From: Marisa cornuarietis
Lineage: Eukaryota > Mollusca > Gastropoda > Architaenioglossa > Ampullariidae
DNA: 64,000 nucleotides
Assembly (NCBI GenBank): GCA_004794655.1
Contig: SMMW01000534.1
Location: 1,867,501 to 1,931,500, forward strand
Direction: 5' to 3'
The translations under genes were made by a program, and so were the position numbers. Below are positions 48,692-61,800 of this stretch, piece after piece. Below the pieces are notes generated by a model. That model was not told the origin of the DNA. It saw only the letters and a list, made by a program, of their open reading frames with translations, and did not search any database. Positions within the stretch are counted from its first letter, which is position 1, and every line of letters begins with the position of its first letter.

Positions 48692-50443
48692 TCAATGACA
48701 TACAAATTTTGTCCTGAATTCTTTTTCCAACAGCTCCTCCTCCAGCTTGTCTATTTCTTGCTCATTCCCCCACAGCAGCATCTGATTCTGTTTGTGCACC
48801 ATATTCTGAACTAATTCAGTCAACTCTTCAAGTTTGGTAACCACTCTGTTTAATAATGTATCTGAAATCAAAATGTTATTTTCAGTCCATAATAATAGAT
48901 TTAAACTAGGCATGTAAGGCTAATGACAATATTTTTGCTTAAATTAACAGGGAATGTGTAGATGGATTTCATAATATGCGCATGTAGACTATTAAAAATA
49001 CAAAACGTATATGCTTTTATAGTGTTTATCATGAAATCATACAGGGAGAAATAAAATAAACTTACTGGTAAAATTAAGTGACCCAGCGCCAAAGTCAGTG
49101 TGATCTGCATTAGATATTGTTATAATGTTAGTTTTGAGCATGGCTCAATAAGTTCATTTCATAGATTACAACTTCGAAGAGTTATTAATAGTACACAAAT
49201 ACGAGAATTCTTTTTTGTGTGCCTTGCCCTTATGTGTTAAATTTTTTGACTAGTTAAGCGACCTGCATGATTTGTTATTTAGTCGTCCGAAGTAAATATG
49301 TTACGTCTTATTCAACATTTATCTCTGCAATCATTTTCCTTAGTGGGCATTGCAAGGCACATTGAACTAGGGCTGGCTCTAGCTAATTCGAGGCCCTAGG
49401 CAAAGTGAATTTGGTGGCCCCAAATGAAATAGAAAAAAAAAATAAAATTACGCAATTTTTTTAAACCTATACCTGTATCTATATCTAAATCAACAAATAA
49501 CTGAAATTCATATAGCGCAATTTCCTTAGCGTTTGTAACCGAATGGTGAGGTATTTCCACTCCAACGAAGGCAGGAACAGTCAAGCAGGTGTGCAACCCT
49601 TTATTCCACCGTGTCATGGTCACGGCTGTGTGTGTCGTCAGAGAAGCTCCAAGTCAGGGCTGTGTCTTCTCTTCTTCTTTTATCCGCCGCACGTCTCGTT
49701 ACACAGCTTCGACCTGTCCCTGACCCCATGGCGGCATACCCCACCATCCACCACCCGGATCCAAGGCCAGACTTCCTAAAGTGTAAAGTGTTTGAGAGCG
49801 TGTGCATGTGCATGAGTGTGTGTGTGTGTGTAGGCGTGCGACGATTGTGTGTGAATGTCGGTACGCGTGCATACGTGCGCAGGTGTGTACGCGTGTGATT
49901 ACCGTATGTACGCATGCGAGTGTCAAGGCTGGCTGTTATGTGCGAAGCCGGCGTGAGAAAGGGACAGTGCTGTGAGCCATTCGACAAAAACAAAGAAATA
50001 ACGCAGTACAGTACACTACTAGAGTGCTACATATGTTTGAGATTTGATTCAAGTTTCGCAATTTTTTCTCTAAAAAAATTTTGTTGAGTCCTGTACAAGG
50101 CCCCCAGCATTCGGAGGCCCTATGCGGCTGCCTATAGTTTGCCTATGCCTAGAGCCGGCCCTGTTTGAACGACACTATACAATAGAAATAAAACATATTA
50201 CTACAAACTAAAGTACAGTATTAATGTATTATTTATAAACAGCTAACATATTTCTAAAGTGAAGTCCATAAAAGTTAACACACACAGGAAAAAACGCATC
50301 TTGAAAAATCAGAATTTGCGGTAAACTGTACCTTGACTGGAGTAGTGATCATGACAAATCATCAACTGTCTGCATGCTGGTTGATATTCCAGGCCGTGGG
50401 TACATGCACGGCGACAATCTTGCAGGCGGTGGCAATGCACGTT
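48692..50443 (-). CDS. Unrecognised gene, last three exons: Cys-rich segment then coiled coil
   Basis: Three exons join in a consistent phase. The exon at 50443-50332 (acceptor after a pyrimidine tract, donor CAAG|GTACAG) encodes NVHCHRLQDCRRAC, THGLEYQPACRQLM and ICHDHYSSQ, with six cysteines in 37 residues. The 39-bp exon at 49104-49066 (TAATGCAG acceptor, GTAAGT donor) adds HTDFGAGSLNFT with a glycosylation sequon. The exon at 48861-48692 (TGATTTCAG acceptor) encodes a heptad-like helix, VVTKLEELTELVQNMV, then NEQEIDKLEEELLEKEF, and stops after KFVCH. Phase 1 is kept at both junctions, which chance frames rarely do. The 5' exons are not found, so the start and any signal peptide are unknown. 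The composition suggests a secreted or luminal protein that oligomerises through the coiled coil. I do not recognise the family. Confidence 0.6.
49368..50163. mobile_element. Non-autonomous DNA transposon (0.8 kb) with inverted terminal repeats
   Basis: The left end TAGGGCTGGCTCTAG and the right end CTAGAGCCGGCCCTG are inverted copies of each other (two mismatches), and both are followed inward by a GGC.TAGGCAAA-like subterminal match. The ends are flanked by the direct repeat TTGAAC (49362-49367 and 50165-50170). The interior has no transposase; it holds an AT stretch and a GT/GC-rich middle. Such AGGGC.GGCTCTAG ends resemble hAT-like elements, but the superfamily is not certain because the exact target-duplication length is ambiguous. 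It sits in an intron of the unrecognised minus-strand gene, so it is probably neutral for splicing. Confidence 0.68.
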
Positions 50444-50743
50444 CTCGTTGAAAATTATAAAACAAACAAAAGATACTTTATGACACTTTAACAATGGAAC
50501 AGACAAACTAAAAGAGGGAATTCTTAATGTGAATTCTTGGAGCACATGTACCAGACAGCGTCAAGCAAAAGCGAGCATACTGTTGCAACCGGAAATACCA
50601 TGTGCGAGGGTACAGGACAGCTAAAGTTAAGACCAGCCAGTTACACAAAATTAAATATTATACAAAAGGATCTACAATATTTAAATACGATCAGAAATTA
50701 TTTATGACTATATACAGTATATAACAACTTTCAAACTCACCTC

Positions 50744-51090
50744 AGAGATAGGCGATGGTCGCTTCGAGATCAACGTCCAAAACTAATGCTAGCTCTGTTT
50801 CACGGTCAACGCGATGGGCTAAGTCCCCCGTGTACCAGTTACACTCGGGCAAACCGCGGGCGTTGTGCGCCGTGCGACAAACGCCTACAATCGGCCAGCT
50901 AAGTCACGCGTGGCAGCGGGCTTTAGGAGGGCAAGCTACACATACGGGTCATTATCAAGGCCCAGCGGTCGTGCCCTGTCTCAAATTTCGTCACTTTACG
51001 ATCGAGCCACACCTAGCCCGCCTCGATGCGGCTCAGCCACAAGGGTCCCATGTTCTCACCGCTTCCCTTGCAGGCTGGGAAACGTTTTAG
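50744..51090. promoter_or_regulatory. CpG-rich block, possible promoter or first exon of the 48.7-50.4 kb gene
   Basis: A 350-bp stretch stands out from AT-rich neighbours by its GC and CpG content. On the minus strand it ends in a good donor, CTCTGAG|GTGAGT (exon edge at about 50744). No in-frame ATG is available for the next known exon, so if it is an exon it is untranslated and a coding exon is still missing. A 111-residue plus-strand frame across it has no motif I know; a transposon scrap is the alternative. Confidence 0.35.
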
Positions 51091-51204
51091 TATGTTTGGT
51101 AAATCTAATCGTCGTAGTCCTATATATCTGCAATTAGGCATTTAAAATTTGTGATAATAAAATTCGATTCGGTGTTACTGTTTTGACGACACGTTTCTAC
51201 AATC

Positions 51205-51860
51205 ACTCGATGGAAAATCTTACATGCCCATTATGTGGAAATGCTAGGGAAGGTGAAATTAATGTTGTGCTTTTCTTCCCAGTCCTAGGTAGCCTGAGAA
51301 TTAAATTTAGTAAATATTTTGTAAATATTGACGAAACCCTTGTATCTTTAGACTTTCGTTGATTTTGTCTTCCAAAACTGCAGATGTGTATTTTTCTCTA
51401 TTATGCGTTTAAGAAAAAATATCAATGTCATAAATGGAACGACTTTAATCTCATTATTTACTCTGCCCAAATTTAAAATCCTGCCTTTACGCTTTGTCAT
51501 GGTATGTACAATGTGTTGCTGTCATCTACACTTCTTCAAAGAGTCTCAGGTGCTACTGCGGGGGGGGGGGGAGGGAATGAAACTTATTATCGAGAGCGGA
51601 TTACAGTTTTGCTGACAAAGTGTTACGACCTCGCACACGGGGTGGCGCACCAGAGACCAGCCTTAAAGTAAATATCAGCGTCTGTATCAGCAGCACGAGA
51701 CGCTCGTTTATCTTGCCCCTTCTAACATGGCGCCAAATGAAATACTACCAAGAAGAAATTACATGTCTGCTATGTGGAGCAAACATCGACAGAGGGTCGC
51801 TGTGGCATTGAAGACTTAGGCTAAGTTTGGGTCTTGCAGCTTCTCCAGACCTGAGAATAG
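51205..51860 (+). mobile_element. Two LINE-like zinc-knuckle remnants
   Basis: Two plus-strand scraps, about 51.21-51.36 and 51.75-51.87 kb, resemble each other: LTCPLCGNAREGEINVV, then LGSLRIKFSKYFVNI, and ITCLLCGANIDRG, then SPDLRIELQEVFLNI. The CPLCG...E.E.H....CP.L..LR pattern is the zinc-binding tail of many LINE reverse-transcriptase polyproteins. Here the downstream His/Cys are lost and stops and frame changes intervene. They look like two decayed 3' ends. A run of 11 G lies between them near 51.56 kb. Confidence 0.45.
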
Positions 51861-54800
51861 AGTTGCAAGAAGTATTTCTTAACATCATTGTAGTCTGCAG
51901 AACGCACGTATAACATGTATAACAACATACAGCAGTTTATGTATTTATTGCCTTTCAAACATTTCAGGATTGACGCTGAAAGTGCAATCAACATGAAAAG
52001 TGAGAAGTACTATATGCGTCAGTCAAGCAATATATGAAAACTTCCTTAATTTTATCTCCACTTGCATGAAGTAAAATGTTTCAGAACAAGAAAAGTAGTT
52101 TAAAATCAATAATTAGTCAAGTTACATTTAAACAGTTGTCTTCACACAAAGCCATCCAATACTTTAAATCTGAGCACCATTTTATTTTTGACAAATGCCA
52201 TGGGAGTCCATAGTAACATTCATTCCTCATTACATGCAGTTTAATGTGGAGACAGGTTTGCTCAAATCATCTCCTTAATATGATAACGTTGTGACACAGG
52301 CAGTCCTGACTGCTTTGTATGCAATTTTTCTGATAGCAGTACTCTTGTTTGTAATATTAATTCTGTAATAGCTTTGGTTGGATGAAAAATGGTGCACGTA
52401 ATGTAAAGAAAAGCAATGTAAGAATTTTGACACTTTTAAATGATAACTTCTGTTCTTATCTGGTAAGAAGGACCAGGGCTGGGTCAAAAAGAAAAGAAAA
52501 TAAAACACACACACACACACAAAGAGAAAAGAAAATGGGTGGGGAAGAATAACAAGGACAAAACAACACCTTTTCAGTCTCCAAAATTCAAGAGTTTTTT
52601 CAATAAAAAAAAGAGGAAAAAATTAAAAAAGCAAAGAAAAATCTGCAGCTTTAATAAAAACAACTATTTCTTTCATGGACAATATGAAAAATACAATACA
52701 TACGCCACATGCACGTACATATGGATGTAACTAAATTAACAGCTGATTTACAAAGCTTTTATATAAAACATAGTTCTGAGCCCGTTATAATAATTAATAG
52801 TCCCTGAGAAAACGATTGAAAATAAAAGCTACCATAATCTGGTTCCTGAAATTGCTAGAATTTCCCCCTTTCTCTCACTCTCTTGTTTATATCTGATAAA
52901 CACGATGAATAATTTAAAATGCTTATGTAAAGCAAGTTTAAGCCAGGCAGCATTTTGTCATGCCAAACTCTTCCTAGTTTTCATAAGAGTATGCCATCTC
53001 ATTGACGTAAATATTCACTTCGTAACGTTTTTACACTTCCAAGTAGCACAAAAGGAAAAAAAAGCTGAGTACACAAAATCAGCAAATGATATAATATGGA
53101 CATAAAAAGATAAACCTTACACACTAGTAGTTATGGACTAGTTTCTGATCACTGGCACTCTCTGGTATTGCCTGTCAATCCTGAAAACATGAAAATGTGT
53201 GAACACCACAACACCCATGTCACATGTCTGAAGTAGACAGTGTGTTGTGGGATGTGGCAGGGAGGAGGTGTCAGAAGGAAGTTGTATAGTGTACAACATT
53301 TTGTCCTATTTAAAAATATTTTAAAATTATATAAATGTCTCTATAATAAATGTATTTGAAACCCATGCTACATCTGGCAATGGCTGTATTTATTTTACAC
53401 TTTTATTTCAATATTCTAAAGTGATTGATTTTCTTTTAAAGTAAAAAAAATGGGTATGTTATAGTATAGTCTGGGAGCTGTAGACAGCACATAGTCTAAC
53501 TATTTGATACTGTCCATGATACTTTAAAAAAATATATTGTCTGTGTAACACCTTCATGCTGTCTGTATTACAGATTATTTTTGATAGTTCGCTTGAATAT
53601 CTTTATGGAGCTTGAGTAGAAAACTTATCGTTTTAAAGAGAATAAAAAAGCAAGCATGTGAATACATGAGTGTGTACCTGGGCAAGAAAGATGTACACAT
53701 TAACATATTGCATTTGTGCATGTTAAAGAGATAGGCCTGTCCTAGCTTGTTTTTTTTTTTATTACACTTAACAGATTTCATGCCAGATGTTAGGATAAGT
53801 TATGTCCGATAAACAGCACATCACCTTCAAATTTAGCGCCTCTAAAGTCTGGGCCCCTGCAAAATTCATGCTGAGACATTTGTTACTTTAATGGTATTTA
53901 ATTTTTATCTTTTTCATAGTATGAAACAACATTAAATGACACATGGTTCTAACTCCTACAAATGACAATGTAAAAGAGATGACAATGTGTACACTTTCTC
54001 ATAGTTCTGTTAAACACTAATTTCTTCAGAGCCACCTTCTGTCAACATTGGATTTTGGACCACGCCTTTGATTCTAATTTCTCAATGTCTCTGACATGGT
54101 ACAGAAGTGATTTGAATATCTGAGCACTTTTATGTAAACCTAACCCTTAAAAAAAATATGTCAGTCCAGTCAGTGATAACTATTATAGATCTTATCGAAT
54201 TGACTGTGACATTGGGACACAATGCGCATGCACCGCACGAAAAATACATAGCTGCTATTGTACAAAAACATATTTTATTGACAGTGCAGGTAACTTATGA
54301 TTACAGCAGTTTTACACAGTATGGTACACTTTCTACTGTGCAGTAAACGAGACATGGTAAAATAGTCTAATCTTTAAATAATACTTTTAATGACATGCAA
54401 TGAAAATATTTTCCTGTTAATATGTGGATTCTTCTTCTTTTTATGCACCAATGCACTTTATGAAATGCCCACATTATTTTTAAAGAAAGACTGTTAAAAA
54501 TCTGCAATAAGTATGACTACTTAAATACTCTGAGTGAATAAATAATTGCCAAGACTGTTCATATCATCAATGCAGTTAAGCCTGCCTGTGTCAGATTTGT
54601 TGATTGTTTAATAGTCAAGTCAGGCAGGGGGTCTTATCCTCTGGCAGCTGAGTCTGCTGCAGACTTAAATTACTTCTGAAGTACCACTGTGCACCTGGGA
54701 CTAAAAGAATAGCATTTCTCTGTACTCTTTCTATAATCAACACCACAGTCTCCATATACTTCTGCTGCTGTTGCTGCTACTACTAATAATACTAGGTGAG

Positions 54801-57800
54801 CATCTTAAATGCTGATCTACTGTGATTTTCATTTAGAAAGATGTGCTTCAAGTTCGACAGAATGAAGGAAGTATGTTACCTGCTATATATCATTATCACT
54901 TTTTACAAGATAGAAATGTAGTAATATTTTTCCACAAAGGTTCTTAGACAAGAACTTCAGTTATAACTAAAATAAGAAAATAAAATACAATGTCATTTTT
55001 TGGTCAGCTATAAGTTAGACCTGAAGAAATGAAATTCTTCTTCTTACCATATAAGATGCATGATATAAGTACCCACTAGGATTTTTGCTGGATAATAGAT
55101 AACTTCAAGGTCATGACTCCAAATGAGAAAGACTACATGTTATACTAAAAAGTTGCAGCAGTGAGCAGTATATACTTTCCATAAGTCTAAATTATTTTTT
55201 CTCAACTTCTGCCAGCATAAACTGAAAATCAGACACAGAACTGACACCTTGCAAGACAAAAAGTGTAGCTTATCCTTAACAAATTATAACAGTGAGACAA
55301 TTTATTCAAAGATTTGTTTGCACACATTCCAAGATGATTCCACTTTTCCACTTCAGCCACATCATCTTTGGCATAGAAATTCAAGGCTGCTTGACAGATT
55401 TGTTTGGTGAACAATAATAGTATCATTTTTGAGACACCAAAACAGTAGGAATGTTTTAGCAGCTGGTGTCTAGATACAGATAAAAACACAAGCAAATAAA
55501 CAACACACTGGGAGACTGGAAAGAAATGTACCCAAAAGCTCATTTACACTGACCACTTCTATGAAGTGCACTTTTTAATAGGTATAGGCATCTTGTATAA
55601 TAAATTTCAGATACTACGGCATTGTGGACTGCCAAAAAACTTGTTAGCCACATACTACTTATATGGATTTAAACACAGCTGTCCATAAATCTGCATTTCT
55701 AGTTTGGAATTCTCTAATGGTAGGGGGTAAAAGGGTTTGAAGCACCAGTCGGTTACAGTCTGGCACAAAATCAACAGCTATTAGCAGCCAAATTGTTATT
55801 CTAGAAGGCACAAAGAGATGGACACCCAGGCGCTTTTATCAAGCTGACCACAGCCATATTTACTTGCATACATGCACCTGCACAAGCGCATGTGTGCACA
55901 CACACACACACGCATTCTCTCTTTCTCTGTTGAAAAACAAACATCCACAGTGCATGGCTCCACATGGAACATTTAAGATACCTCAGTATCTTTCCTTTGA
56001 AAATTGAGAGTACATTTATAAACTAACAGGTGACGAAATGAACATTTAAGACTTACAAACATTCACAATCATCATGGCTCCTAACTGTGCACAATGGAAT
56101 GCACTTGACAATGCAAAGAAAGCCATGTAGAGACTTAATGCCAACTCAAAGGAGAACTGTCCGTTGCACTAGGTGCAAAAACGACTTGTGAAACATACAA
56201 TTTTAAAAACATGTCCATTATACCAATTTCACAGCTTTTCATGACACATGCACATACGCATGTGCACACGTGTAGACACACACTCACATTTTCTCACAAG
56301 CTATTACCATTTAAAACACTTGTGTAGAAGATTGTTAACAACAAAAGTGAATCTCTTGAAGAGACCACTTCAATTTCACAGAATGCTAACAACTGAACAT
56401 CATCTTTCATCAAAATGATTCAAACCACAGCAGGCTATATCAGTAATGTCTCTCCTACTAATGCAGCAGACAGTGTGAATATAACCATTGTGTGCTGCAT
56501 GTGAACACACACTGGCAAAAGATTTTAGATATCAAAGTTTTATTTAAATTAACGAAGAAATGATAAGCACATCATATCTTTCCAACAGTTTCTGATTCAT
56601 TTTTTCTTTTCTTTAGGATTTCCCTTTGTGTGCAAGACCAGACGGCCTACAAAAACTTCTTTGTGATCTCTAGTTCACCTTTCTAAGCATAACAGTAACA
56701 AAAAACTAAAGATATTTTGCATATTAATGGCTAACACCGACAAACATGAAATTAAGCTCAAAGTTGCTAAGTGAAAATAGTATTATCATTAATTATTTAA
56801 ATTTCTAACCTCATTATTGAAGGGTATTGTAAAGTCTTCATGATACCATGTTACCGTAACTGCAGGTCGACTTTGGTGACCTTACAGAGAACTAAAGATA
56901 AAAATTTCAATGCTTAAAGGTTTGCATCTTACAAAACAATTAGCGTTATTTCCTTGAATTTTGAGTATTTAGTTATTTAGTATCTTGCAATTAACATAAT
57001 TCAGTCAAATGATAAAATTTGGATACATCAGCCTTTCACACAGCCTTTGTTTAAACAAGGGGAGAACATTTTTTTATAAAGCTATTGGTGGAAAACTACT
57101 TCTGGCACTTGCACTATTACACTCAGTGGCGTCTACAGCTCTCAAGAATTGAAGCTGTGCAGTTTGCTCAAATTTCTGGTTTAACATCTCAAACACCCGA
57201 GACCAAAACTATGCAAGTCACATGTTTCCAGTTTTTTCTAGTCACTTTTTAAATAAATGTATGCATTGATAAGAAAACATTTAAGGTCCCTAAATCAATG
57301 GCTCAAGAAAAGGACATATTTTTACCTTAACAGAAACTTTTTTGTTCAGCTTACTGTCCCTTCAAACAGGATGCTAGAAAATGGCCTTGTAATGAATCTG
57401 CTACTTCTAGTGCTAGCATTCTTGGAGAAATTCAAGTGTTTCCATGTATCCATGCTTTGAACTGCATCAATAAATCATTTCAACATAGAAACATCATCTT
57501 CCTTTACTTCTATACACTTTTTATCATCACAAATGCATAACCATTTCTCTTTTGTCATGAAGAAATAGTCTGCAAATAATTTTGCAAATAACCTTATGAC
57601 GGCTCAAAAATGTCTTGGTATCCTCACATTGTACAGCACACAGCTTAACTTGGAAGTGGATCTCTTCAAAAAAGTAAATCTAGTTCTGAACAAGCAAAAT
57701 AATTATTCACCATTTTCAACGGATGTTAAATGGAGAACTCCCTTGGTTTAATTTGGGTCTATGAATTTCAATTACACATTTACAGTTACACAATTTAATA

Positions 57801-58846
57801 AAGCTAGCATGTGTTGAGTCTAGCTGTGGAGATGTGTATCTAGACTCGAGACATACTAATTTTGCTAAAACATGTGCAGGAAAATTGTTCAAAATGCACA
57901 AAAAAAATCTGATTTTAAAATTTTGATAAAAAATGTCACTTTTCTAATCTAAAAGAAAACACAGCTAAACTCAAACTACAAGTGAACCCCAAATAAAAAT
58001 TGCCCATCCACCACACACCTACAAACATAAATCCTATCTCCATTCCCAACAAACAACTGCATAAAATTAAAATGGATTTCAGAAATATTTACACGCGCAG
58101 CAGTGATTAAGAGCACATCACTGCATTAGCAGAATACTGACATGGACCCTCTGGTGCACAGTTCAGCACACGTGTTCATGCTTACACCCTGTAACACGCA
58201 CCTGCAAATAAGTAATGTGTGAGATGCAAAAAGCACAAGCAGTAACTGATGGAAAAGAAGAAACAGGACTTCCTCCTTTCTTTTCCAATGCACATCCTTT
58301 TGTTTTATGGCAGTGAGTCAGCTGATCAAGAAATCGGAAAGGCTGAATTTACTAAAATCTACTTCTCTGTCAAACTGTGCTAAAAAAAAAAAAGCTCTGA
58401 AAAATGGCAGAAATGATGGGATCTCCGAGTTTAGTACAACATCACTGGAAGATGTCAGGAAAAAAAATTTAGGATAGAAATAGGGAGAAGTGCACACATC
58501 ACCAAGTCTAAAATCTACTTTACAGTGCACTGTTTGAAGTATGAGTGCAGGAAAAGAGAAGGTGGACTGAACTAGAAGGTGATAGTGTTTGCATGCACCT
58601 GTGGATGTCTTTATGCAGGTCTGCATGAGTGAGAGAGACTAAAAGGGAGGCAAACTGAGAGAAAACAACCGTGTTTGAGAGGATTCTGTGAATGTGTGAG
58701 CTACACTGTTTAAAGCTTCATATAAAATTGTTTTGAAAAACATTCTGCAAATTCAGAAGAATCATCAAATGGTTCCCACATAACTAAGATACACACTTCT
58801 GATATTACTGTGTGAGAAAGCTGCTGGACTGGATGGAAATGGCAGA
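51861..58846. other. Long AT-rich region, probably partly Scm 3' untranslated or intergenic
   Basis: Seven kilobases without a recognised coding exon on either strand. It is AT-rich with short CA runs (near 52.51 and 55.9 kb). Minus-strand frames such as 55229-55543 and 58318-58626 have no motif or matching splice sites. The Scm stop codon is at 58847-58849, so the right part is likely its 3' untranslated region on the minus strand. Several candidate poly(A) signals exist and I cannot pick one. Confidence 0.5.
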
Positions 58847-61800
58847 TCACTTTGTGCGCGCACGGAGTTTTTCAATGATGTTGCACAGCTTAAGAACAGG
58901 ACCCAGCTTTAGGCCCATGTACTTCATCATCATCTCACTGTTCAGCAGCATGAAGGCTTTCCCATCAATTTCCTATGTGGAAAATATGAAATACAGAAAA
59001 AAATTATCAAGGTAAACTTATTTAACATTTTATTTTCAGTATGTCTTACAAAAACTATGAACAGTGAAAATCAGTTTACAGGATCATTAAATTATTAGAA
59101 AATAAAATTTATAAATAAACTAACAATGAGGCATTTTACAGGCTTTAACCAGTCTTTGAATTATAGCCTGCCTCTACTCTCATATAAAAACAATGTCCCC
59201 CCAAAATAATACCTAACCCAAAAATAACCCCTAGAATGATCTTTCAGGATGCTCGTGACATAAGCCCTACCTCAAATAAAAACTATAGTTAAGATCGTCA
59301 GCCAGATTTCATTTTTCCCTTGAAACACATGGCAGATGTACAGAATCATTAAGTAATAATATTAATAAACAAATATTAATAATAATACTTTATTATTATT
59401 GCTTAGAATAAATGATAGTCAGTTAGTCAGTAACCCCTTGACCGGCACCTATTGGGGGGATCACATGGATGGCAGCTGCCAGTTCCTCCTCTGGCCACCA
59501 TGGCCTCGACCACCCTTCAAGGTGTCTTGAAGGAAAGTCTTCAACAAGGTGTCATGCCGGGTCACATGGCCAAAGAAGACAAGCTTACATCGGTTGACTG
59601 TTGAAAACAGAGGTTCCTGGTGTCCTACCAGTGTGGCCATCTTGTTTTGTACAAAGTTGTAAGTTTTATATTCTTTGTATGAGATCCAGAGAAGCCTCCT
59701 CAGGCACTTGTTCTTGAAGGCCTGAATTCTCCTTTCCATTTCAGCAAGCAGAGTCCATGTGTCATATCTGTAGAGCAAGATTGGCACTACCAGGAATTAG
59801 TACAGCTTGTACTTGGTAGTGAACCTTATCTTATGGCTATGCCAGATCCTATCTAGTCTAGCCATTGCCGCTGTTGATGTAGCGATCCTGATGCGGATAT
59901 CTGGCATAGAGCTGCCGTCCTTGGAAAGGGTGGCTCCCAAGTATTTGAAGCTACTTATCTCTTCAAGCTGTACCCCATTCATGTAGATTTCTGCTTTGCC
60001 ATTGACACTGATCATAACTTTGCTCTTTTCAGTGTTGGTCTCCATTCCATAAGCATTTGAGCTGTTTGTCAGTCTGTTGGTGAGGTCTTGCAGTTCTTTT
60101 TCAGTACCTGCTAACAGATCTATGTCAGGTTGCAGATTGGTCTTCCACCAATTGAAATGGAAGTATGATGAGCATGAAGAGCGTCGAGCATGATGTTCTC
60201 CAAGAAGATATTAAACAGCACCGGTGATACGTGATATCCTTGATGTACCCCTACTGTGGTGCAAAAGTAAGCTCCTATTTGATTGTTCAGCAGTACTGTA
60301 CTCGTTGAGCTGTTGTACAGCGCTTCAATGACTTAAACGAGGCCTTCTTCGATGTTGAATTTTCACATCACACGCCATTGCCCCTCATGCCAGACTCTGT
60401 CAAATGCCTTTTTAAAGTCAATGAAGTTTTGGTAAAGGTCCCACTGATGCTGAAGATGCTCTTCTATAAGGAGATGACAGTTAAAGATCTGGTAAACTAC
60501 GTGGTCTGAATCCAGCCTGTTCTTGTACTAGCAGCTCTACAGCAGTGGTTCTGATGTAGTTCTGCATGACCTTCAGCATAACTTTGTTTGGGTGGCTGAT
60601 AAGACTTACGTTTCTGTAGTTCTAGCACTGTTTGCTGTTTCCTTTCTTTGGGAGGGGTATGATTAGTGATTGCGTCCATTTCTAGCGCTCTCACTCTTTG
60701 GCACAGGACAGTCAGGGCCTTTGTAATTTCTTCCCCACCCCGCTTGAGCAGCTCAGCTGGCACATTATTAATGCCTGGCGATGTACAGTTATTTCAATCT
60801 CTAGTATGTCTGCAGGTTCACTGTCTCTAGCCTGGTTGTTTTGGAGAATGTTAGCATCTGTCTTCAGATGGAAGTTGTACAGGTCTTTGCAGTATTCAGT
60901 CCATCGGTTGGGTACAGCACTGCTTTTTGTGAGGTGACCATTGCTGTCTTTGATGACTGAGGTCTTCTGCTGATCAGTCTTAGTGAGGGTCTTCAGAAGT
61001 TGCTAGGCCTATTTGCTGTCACTTTGTGCCATTTCATCTTCTATGTCTTGACATTGGTTCTCGATTCAATTCTTCCTAGCTGCCTTCATTCCTTTCTTAA
61101 TAGCACAGTTCACTTCTTTTTATTTAGTGGCTGCTTCTGGTTTTTCTTTTCTCTTATAATTATTTGTTAATGTCCAAGCGAGTGCTTTGGACAAGAAGTA
61201 TACACCTATGTACAAACGGAGTCGCAAGAATTCAGGTCACAATTCAGGGTTTGGACAGTTATGATGATGTTCCAGAAGATGCTGACATGACTGTATTAGA
61301 ATAAATGTAGATTTTATACTTGAATAAACGTAGTTTTCTTATACTGGAATAAACTTAGTTTTCTTATACTTGAATAAATGTAGATTTTTATATTTGAATA
61401 AATGGAAACTTCTGTACGTGAAAAAATAAGACATCCCCTTTAAAATAAGCCCTAATATCTGTTTTAGAGCAATAATTAATATCAGACCCCGTCTTATTTT
61501 TCAGGAAAACACAGTATTTGTATGCAGTTTTGTTTCCCTTTCAGAACCCCCTAACCTTTTCAGTTTTTTGTTTTGTCTCACACAGAAGTGTTGTCAGTTA
61601 TGCTCACAAGTTCCACACATGCATTTTCAGTTAGCGGTTGTCTGAATTAATTTCTCCTAGCTGTGGCATTATCACATAATTATGTGTGATTTCTGATCTG
61701 CCTGCACTAGAGAATCCTGTCTTCAAAGTATTCAACTTTCGTGTGAACTTGGGCCAGTTTTTACAAAATTTTCAGAAGACAATGTTTGAGTGTAAGTGGA

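Noticed and set aside
50560..50625. Signal-peptide-like minus-strand start (MVFPVATVCSLLLDAVW) upstream of the Cys-rich exon
   Set aside because: No donor gives the phase needed to join the exon at 50443, so it is not included in the gene model.
50755..51090. 111-residue plus-strand frame
   Set aside because: No motif recognised; the block's CpG content explains the lack of stops. Kept only as a possible promoter or transposon scrap.
55229..55543. 104-residue minus-strand frame in the region 3' of Scm
   Set aside because: Lacks splice sites and conserved motifs; probably chance within untranslated or intergenic sequence.
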